Below are positions 6,870-10,850 of a stretch of DNA of 10,850 nt, piece by piece. The position numbers and the translations under genes are program-made. Position 1 is the first letter of the stretch. The number at the start of each line of letters is the position of its first letter. Source of the stretch: Firmicutes bacterium UBA993 (lineage in GTDB: Bacteria; Bacillota; Dethiobacteria; DTU022); NCBI GenBank assembly GCA_002292015.1, contig DBBD01000015.1, positions 1 through 10,850 on the forward strand, given 5' to 3'. Below the pieces are notes generated by a model that did no database searches, had not been told where the DNA came from, and worked only from the letters and a program-made list of their open reading frames with translations.

Positions 6870-7847
6870 TCACCTTCCGGGCTCATCGGCTACCCTGTCA
6901 AGGTCGGCATCAACCATCATCTTTATCAGCTCCTCAAGCGTTGTTTTAGCCTCCCAGGCCAAAACCTCTTTTGCCTTTTCGGGGTTACCGATCAAAATAT
7001 CCACTTCCGCAGGGCGGCAAAACCGGGGGTCTATCACTATGTAATCCTCATAGTTAAGACCCACATAGTCGAAGGCAATCTTGCACATATCCCTGACCGA
7101 AGTTGTTCTTCCGGTAGCGATTACAAAATCATCGGGCTCATCTTGCTGTAACATAAGCCACATTGCCTCTACGTAATCACCGGCAAAGCCCCAGTCCCTT
7201 TTAGCATCAACATTTCCCAGTCGCAGCTCCTTTTGCCGACCCATCTTAATCCTGGCCACCCCGTCAGTAACTTTACGGGTTACAAACTCGATGCCCCGAA
7301 GCGGTGACTCGTGGTTAAACAGGATCCCGTTAGCAGTATACAGGCCAAAGCTCTCCCGGTAATTAACCGAGATCCAATGCCCGTAAAGTTTTGCCACCCC
7401 GTAAGGACTGCGGGGGTGAAAGGGGGTATGTTCACACTGCACCTCTTCCTTAATCAAGCCGAACATCTCGCTGGTCGATGCCTGGTAAAAGCGGGCGCCC
7501 GATTTGGTGATCCGCAGCGCCTCTAACAGGTTAAGGACCCCCAGGGCGGTTACCTTGGCGGTCAGCACCGGCTGTTCCCAGGAGGTGGCCACGAAGCTCT
7601 GTGCCGCCAGGTTATATACTTCGTCCGGCTCAGACTTTTCCAGGGCATTAATGAGAGAAGGCTGGTCGGTGACGTCACCGTAAATCAGCTCCACGTCATT
7701 TTCCACCCCTAAATAATCAAGTCGCCAGTAATTGCAACTGCTGCGCCTGGCCACTAACCCGTATACCGCGTAGCCTTTTTCCAGTAAAAACCTGGCCAGG
7801 TAGGCGCCATCCTGACCGGTAATCCCTGTGATAAGCGCTTTTTTCAT
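6870..7847 (-). CDS. gmd: GDP-mannose 4,6-dehydratase
   Basis: This enzyme converts GDP-D-mannose to GDP-4-keto-6-deoxy-D-mannose, the committed step to GDP-rhamnose, GDP-fucose and related deoxysugars. It has 325 residues, the usual short bacterial form. The NADP(H) loop is GITGQDGAY (8-16), followed by ARRSS (33-37). The catalytic set T125, E127, Y149 and K153 (STSEMFG, SPYGVAK) has the spacing of the known enzyme. NHESPLRG (178-185) and DPRFCRPAEVD (273-283) are near-diagnostic for Gmd. I start at ATG 7847, with AAGGG 8 bases upstream; a GTG three codons earlier overlaps that ribosome site. The gene heads the gmd-rmd operon under its own promoter. No glycosyltransferase or export gene lies in the window, so the final glycan is unknown. 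Confidence 0.96.
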   Translation of the reverse strand: MKKALITGITGQDGAYLARFLLEKGYAVYGLVARRSSCNYWRLDYLGVENDVELIYGDVTDQPSLINALEKSEPDEVYNLAAQSFVATSWEQPVLTAKVTALGVLNLLEALRITKSGARFYQASTSEMFGLIKEEVQCEHTPFHPRSPYGVAKLYGHWISVNYRESFGLYTANGILFNHESPLRGIEFVTRKVTDGVARIKMGRQKELRLGNVDAKRDWGFAGDYVEAMWLMLQQDEPDDFVIATGRTTSVRDMCKIAFDYVGLNYEDYIVIDPRFCRPAEVDILIGNPEKAKEVLAWEAKTTLEELIKMMVDADLDRVADEPGR

Positions 7848-7867
7848 TCTCCCCACCCTTTTGTAAA

Positions 7868-7896
7868 ATTATGGGTATTCTTTCGCTACTGATCAA
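7868..7896 (-). promoter_or_regulatory. Sigma-A type promoter of gmd-rmd
   Basis: On the minus strand the -35 box TTGATC (7896-7891, 4 of 6) and the -10 box CATAAT (7873-7868, 5 of 6) are spaced by 17 bases, with the start near 7861, about 14 bases before the gmd ATG. A perfect TTGACA also lies just upstream (7903-7898), but no good -10 box follows it at 16-18 bases. Confidence 0.55.
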
Positions 7897-7909
7897 CTGT
7901 CAAGTCTTC

Positions 7910-7942
7910 TCCAGCAACGAACCAGGCGTTTTCGTTGCTGGA
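7910..7942. other. Long perfect hairpin between yfmH and gmd, function uncertain
   Basis: TCCAGCAACGAA (7910-7921) is exactly complementary to TTCGTTGCTGGA (7931-7942), giving a 12-bp stem with a 9-base loop. It sits 53 bases after the yfmH stop and 14 bases upstream of the -35 box of gmd. Neither strand has a U-tract after it, so it is not a classic intrinsic terminator. It may protect the 3' end of the yfmF-yfmH mRNA, terminate with a factor, or be a protein site. Confidence 0.7.
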
Positions 7943-7994
7943 AAACACTTCATTTTCAAACCGGCTGTTACATGATCCGGAATATGCGGTTTAA

Positions 7995-9302
7995 CTACTT
8001 CTCACCAGCCGGGAGAATCAGGGATACGGCATGACGGTTAGGGTCTAGGGTTTCAGCAGCCAGGGCCAGCGCTTCCTCCAGTTTAACCTCCTGCAGAATG
8101 GCAGGCAACTCAAAAAGATCCGTTTCCCGAAAGCGGTATGCCAGAAAATTATTAGCGATAAACTCAAGCGAGTTAAAACGCCTGATGTAACCGCCGAGAA
8201 TCTTTCGGCGGTGGCGCTCAAACTGTTCCTGATCAATTCCCTCTTTTTTCAGGGCTTCGACAGCAGCCATAATCCGTTCGCAAAGCTGATCCGGATCCCC
8301 GCTCTCTCCGCCGATCATCACGTACCCGTAATTTGATTCTGCCGTATACTCAGCGCCGAAGTTTTCATCAATCAGGTTCTCTTGGTAAAGGTCGTTATAA
8401 AGTTTTTCGCTGATCCCGAATATAATATCCAAAACCAGCTCCATCAGGATCTCGCGTCGCATCAGGTCACGGCCTTTAAAGTTGCCTGCGTCGGCATCTT
8501 TGAAACCAATAAAAACAATTGGCTCGGAGACCACCAGCTGTTGTTCCGCCCTTCTCTTCAATACTTCCGACGGTTCAAAGGGAAAGCTGCGTATGATCGT
8601 GCCAAGCGGATTGTAACCGCGGGCGGCAATATTTTCCGCAGCCAGGTTATGAATTTGCTGCGGGTTGAGATCACCGACGACAAAAACCGCCATATTGCCG
8701 GGGTGATAAAAGGTGTTGTAGCAGCGGTAAAGCAGTTCCGGAGTAATCCGGGAGATGCTGCCAACGGTTCCGGCGATATCGTTGCGGACCGGATGGGCCT
8801 GGTAGAGCGATTCCAACAGATTAAAAAAAACCCGCCACTGTGGATGGTCATCATACATCCTGATTTCCTGTCCGATAATCCCTTGTTCCTTCTGCACTGT
8901 CTGCTCGGTAAAATAAGGCTCCTGGACGAAATCAAGCAATACCCTGAAGCTGTCTTCAAATCGTTCAGTGCAGGAAAATAGGTAGGTAGTCTGGGTAAAT
9001 GATGTATAGGCGTTAGCTGATGCTCCCAGGGTGGCAAAGCGGTCAAAAACATTACCCCGTTCATCTTCAAACAATTTATGCTCCAGGAAGTGGGCTACTC
9101 CGTCCGGCAGGTCTGTAAACTCCTGTTCCGGCTCGATCCGGAATTTATTATCGATTGAACCGAATCGGGTAGAAAAAATCGCATATTTTTTACGGTACCC
9201 GGGCCGGGGCAGCACGTAAAGATCCATACCCGGGTCAATCCTAAAATGATAAAGTTTCTCTTGTAGTGTTTTATTCTCAATCAGCTTGTATTGATCAGCC
9301 AT
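7995..9302 (-). CDS. yfmH: M16 family zinc peptidase, catalytic partner (YfmH-type, EF-P 5-aminopentanol modification-associated family)
   Basis: A 435-residue pitrilysin-type metallopeptidase and the catalytic half of a two-protein M16 pair. The inverted zinc motif is HFLEH (H71, E74, H75) in DGVAHFLEHKLFE. The distal zinc ligand is expected at E146 in EQGIIGQEI, seven residues after E139 as in other M16 enzymes. NAYTSFTQTTY (97-107) is the strand that aligns substrate. There is no signal peptide, so it is likely cytoplasmic. Databases name this family after the Bacillus YmfH/YfmH protein linked to the 5-aminopentanol modification of elongation factor P; a direct role is not established by this sequence. 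I use ATG 9302, with AAGGGGGAG 9 bases upstream; the open frame runs 16 codons further into yfmF. It overlaps the end of yfmF by 8 bases, which implies tight coupling. Confidence 0.93.
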   Translation of the reverse strand: MADQYKLIENKTLQEKLYHFRIDPGMDLYVLPRPGYRKKYAIFSTRFGSIDNKFRIEPEQEFTDLPDGVAHFLEHKLFEDERGNVFDRFATLGASANAYTSFTQTTYLFSCTERFEDSFRVLLDFVQEPYFTEQTVQKEQGIIGQEIRMYDDHPQWRVFFNLLESLYQAHPVRNDIAGTVGSISRITPELLYRCYNTFYHPGNMAVFVVGDLNPQQIHNLAAENIAARGYNPLGTIIRSFPFEPSEVLKRRAEQQLVVSEPIVFIGFKDADAGNFKGRDLMRREILMELVLDIIFGISEKLYNDLYQENLIDENFGAEYTAESNYGYVMIGGESGDPDQLCERIMAAVEALKKEGIDQEQFERHRRKILGGYIRRFNSLEFIANNFLAYRFRETDLFELPAILQEVKLEEALALAAETLDPNRHAVSLILPAGEK

Positions 9303-10593
9303 CAGACGGCTCTCCCCCTTCAAGCGGTCGTAGCAGAAAAGCTGTATCAAGCTTAATTCGCTCCGCTACTGCCCTGATTTCTTTAAGACTTACTGCTTCT
9401 ATTCCCTCAATCAGCTGCTCAAAGCTGTAATTATAGCCGCCTATAATACCGTCAAGGTGAAAGCCGATCAACTGGCTGGGGCTGTCCTGGCGCGAAAAGA
9501 GTTGGTTAACCAGGCCGCGCTTGGTATTTTCCAGCTCAGCAGCGCTGATTTTAGCCCCGGCCATATCGCTCAACTGCAGTTCAATTATAGCCCTTGCCTG
9601 CGCATGGTCTTCATAGTTGATACCCGCCGAAATGAACATCAAACCCTTGTGCCGCTCCAAGCGGCTGTGAATATAGTAGGCCAGGCCGGCTTCCTCGCGC
9701 ACCTTCACAAAGAGCTTCGAGTGGGGAAAACCACCCAGGATTCCGCTGTAAACCAGCAGCGGGCAGTGCAGATCATCCTTAAAGCCGGTGGCGGTGCGGT
9801 AGCCGAGCACCAGTTTAGCCTGGTTGACCGCCATTTGCTCCTCAAGCACCAGAATCTCGGCCCTGGCCGCTTTTTGTTCGGTTTCAGGCAAGTTTACTGC
9901 CTTTTCTTCCCGGGGAAAATTAAAATGCCCGGTAACGGCATCAAGCACTACCCGTTCGCCTAAGTCCCCCACAACATAGATATCCAGCGGATTACGGGCC
10001 AGAAGTTGCTTATAATAGCGGTAGAGTTCGGCAGGGCCAATTCGCTCGTAATCCTCGATCTTACCCAGCCGGAACACTCCAAATCGCTCACCGGCACACA
10101 TCTCTGAAAGACAGCGCTCGGCAGCGTAAGTAGTCTTATCATTCAGCATGGCTTTAATATCCCTGACCAGCTGGCTCTTCTCCTGTTTGACCACCGCAGC
10201 GCTAAAAACTCCTTCTTCCAGCAGCGGGTCGGTTACCACTGCGCTGAGAATTGCCAGCCCCTCGCTTAGCAGGTTGCTTTTTTCGCCAAGATAGCGATCA
10301 TGCGCGGTTTCTATGGTAAAAGCAAGCGTATGCCGCTCGCCGCTCTTAATGATATCGGTGGATAGGTCTGCCCCAAAAAGGTTCTCCAACTTGCGCTGAA
10401 GGGTTAAATAATCGGGGTAGAGGCGGCAGCCTTTTTCCAGCACGGAGGGCAGCAGGGCATTTAAGGCGGCCAGTGTGCCGCTTAGTTCCTGATGAATAAA
10501 GAGTCCAATCGATATAGTTTTAAATTTTTCTGTCGGCAAAAAATGCAGTCTTATTCCGTTCGGCAACGTGTGCTGCAAATAACCTGGTACCAA
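9295..10593 (-). CDS. yfmF: M16 family peptidase-like protein, non-catalytic partner (YfmF-type, EF-P 5-aminopentanol modification-associated family)
   Basis: A 432-residue M16 homologue with the pitrilysin fold but no zinc site: where the partner has HFLEH, this protein has the segment LLPSVLEKG (47-55), as is usual for YfmF. The C-terminal half keeps the glycine-rich and tyrosine segment EAGLAYYIHSRLERHKG, which supplies substrate-binding residues in heteromeric M16 peptidases. It is therefore expected to form a clam-shell heterodimer with YfmH and help hold the substrate. The start is a TTG at 10593, placed 7 bases after a near-perfect AAAGGAGG (10601-10608). An ATG 12 codons earlier (10629) opens the frame but has no good ribosome site, and the strong one lies inside that extension. 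It is the first gene of the yfmF-yfmH pair. What lies further upstream is outside the window. Confidence 0.92.
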   Translation of the reverse strand: MVPGYLQHTLPNGIRLHFLPTEKFKTISIGLFIHQELSGTLAALNALLPSVLEKGCRLYPDYLTLQRKLENLFGADLSTDIIKSGERHTLAFTIETAHDRYLGEKSNLLSEGLAILSAVVTDPLLEEGVFSAAVVKQEKSQLVRDIKAMLNDKTTYAAERCLSEMCAGERFGVFRLGKIEDYERIGPAELYRYYKQLLARNPLDIYVVGDLGERVVLDAVTGHFNFPREEKAVNLPETEQKAARAEILVLEEQMAVNQAKLVLGYRTATGFKDDLHCPLLVYSGILGGFPHSKLFVKVREEAGLAYYIHSRLERHKGLMFISAGINYEDHAQARAIIELQLSDMAGAKISAAELENTKRGLVNQLFSRQDSPSQLIGFHLDGIIGGYNYSFEQLIEGIEAVSLKEIRAVAERIKLDTAFLLRPLEGGEPSDG

Positions 10594-10600
10594 CCTGTGA

Positions 10601-10608
10601 CCTCCTTT
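10601..10608 (-). promoter_or_regulatory. Ribosome binding site deciding the yfmF start
   Basis: AAAGGAGG on the minus strand, followed by T, is an almost complete anti-Shine-Dalgarno match. It lies 7 bases before the TTG at 10593-10591 and inside the longest open frame. Confidence 0.8.
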
Positions 10609-10641
10609 GATAACCGGCCGCAAAAACATAAAGCGGCCCCC

Positions 10642-10670
10642 TTATTACGTAAACAACCTGTCAGTCTCAA
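10642..10670 (-). promoter_or_regulatory. Weak candidate promoter for yfmF-yfmH
   Basis: On the minus strand TTGAGA (10670-10665) and TAATAA (10647-10642) are 17 bases apart. The -35 box is reasonable (4 of 6), but the -10 box matches consensus at only 3 of 6 positions. The spacing and its position about 50 bases before the start are the main support. Confidence 0.25.
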
Positions 10671-10698
10671 AGGCAGAGCTGACAATGCTACAAGCGTC

Positions 10699-10714
10699 GG
10701 TAATCAATATTACC
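10699..10714. repeat. Short inverted repeat upstream of yfmF
   Basis: GGTAAT (10699-10704) and ATTACC (10709-10714) are 6-base arms around a 4-base centre. It lies about 30 bases upstream of the weak yfmF promoter candidate. It could be an operator half-site pair, but arms this short occur by chance. Confidence 0.35.
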
Positions 10715-10726
10715 CGATCGACCCTG

Positions 10727-10773
10727 TAAATCCCCCCTCTCCTTGGGGAAAGGGCTGGGGTGGGGGGAATTTA
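10727..10773. repeat. GC-rich imperfect inverted repeat, REP-like
   Basis: Outer arms TAAAT+CCCCCC (10727-10737) and GGGGGG+AATTTA (10762-10773) pair with a single bulged base. The centre has an imperfect inner hairpin of CTCTCC against GGGGAAAGGG. The C-rich then G-rich pattern, with a short break in the middle, looks like dispersed intergenic palindromes found in many bacterial genomes. The rest of the 10594-10850 intergenic stretch holds only the weak elements listed here and no gene that I can support. Confidence 0.5.
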
Positions 10774-10850
10774 ACCCCTCTGTCGGCGCCACCCGGCGGC
10801 ATGATAGTCTCCAAATACCGTTACGGCGGCCTCCTTAGGCGTTCAGGCCT

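Noticed and set aside
8382..8981. 199-codon plus-strand open frame
   Set aside because: It lies entirely inside yfmH on the opposite strand, has no recognisable domain or ribosome site, and yfmH is a clear M16 peptidase across the same bases.
9457..9963. 168-codon plus-strand open frame
   Set aside because: It is antisense to yfmF with no recognisable domain.
10710..10802. 30-codon minus-strand ORF with a possible TTTGGAGA ribosome site before its ATG
   Set aside because: It reads straight through the GC-rich palindromic element, giving a low-complexity proline- and glycine-rich peptide, and has no other support.

Overview
The window carries eight protein-coding genes, seven of them on the minus strand. 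There is no rRNA, tRNA, CRISPR array or insertion sequence that I can see, and no gene-free stretch longer than about 260 bases. The gene set suggests an anaerobic Bacillota (Clostridia) genome of roughly even GC content. The reasons are a YfmF/YfmH M16 peptidase pair, a short (type 3) prolyl-tRNA synthetase with a C-terminal zinc module, strong purine-rich ribosome binding sites, sigma-A type promoters, and heavy use of TTG and GTG starts (five of eight genes by my reading). The taxonomic placement is inference.

Layout, left to right. A plus-strand TetR-family regulator (134-775) has its own promoter and converges on a minus-strand block. In transcription order (right to left) that block is: the M16 peptidase pair yfmF-yfmH (10593 to 7995, overlapping by 8 bases); the sugar-nucleotide pair gmd-rmd (7847 to 5925), which makes GDP-D-rhamnose from GDP-mannose; a large two-domain enzyme (5735-3102); proS (2986-1511); and 5-formyltetrahydrofolate cyclo-ligase (1367-789). 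Separate promoters are visible before gmd, before the large enzyme and before proS, and a hairpin lies between rmd and the large enzyme. The block is therefore several short transcription units rather than one operon.

The most interesting object is the 877-residue protein at 3102-5735. Its first ~425 residues are an intact class III (putrescine/ornithine-type) PLP aminotransferase. Its last ~415 residues resemble the long-chain acyl-ACP reductase of cyanobacteria, the enzyme that makes fatty aldehydes for alkane synthesis, including the cysteine that carries the acyl group there. The simplest reading is a single polypeptide that reduces an acyl thioester to an aldehyde and aminates it to a primary amine. 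A textbook promoter followed immediately by a perfect 18-bp palindrome just downstream of the predicted transcription start suggests that a dedicated repressor controls it.

Several longest-ORF starts are probably wrong. For the cyclo-ligase, proS, the fusion enzyme, gmd, yfmH and yfmF, a ribosome binding site lies inside the longest ORF and points to a start 3 to 17 codons downstream. The coordinates given here use those internal starts.
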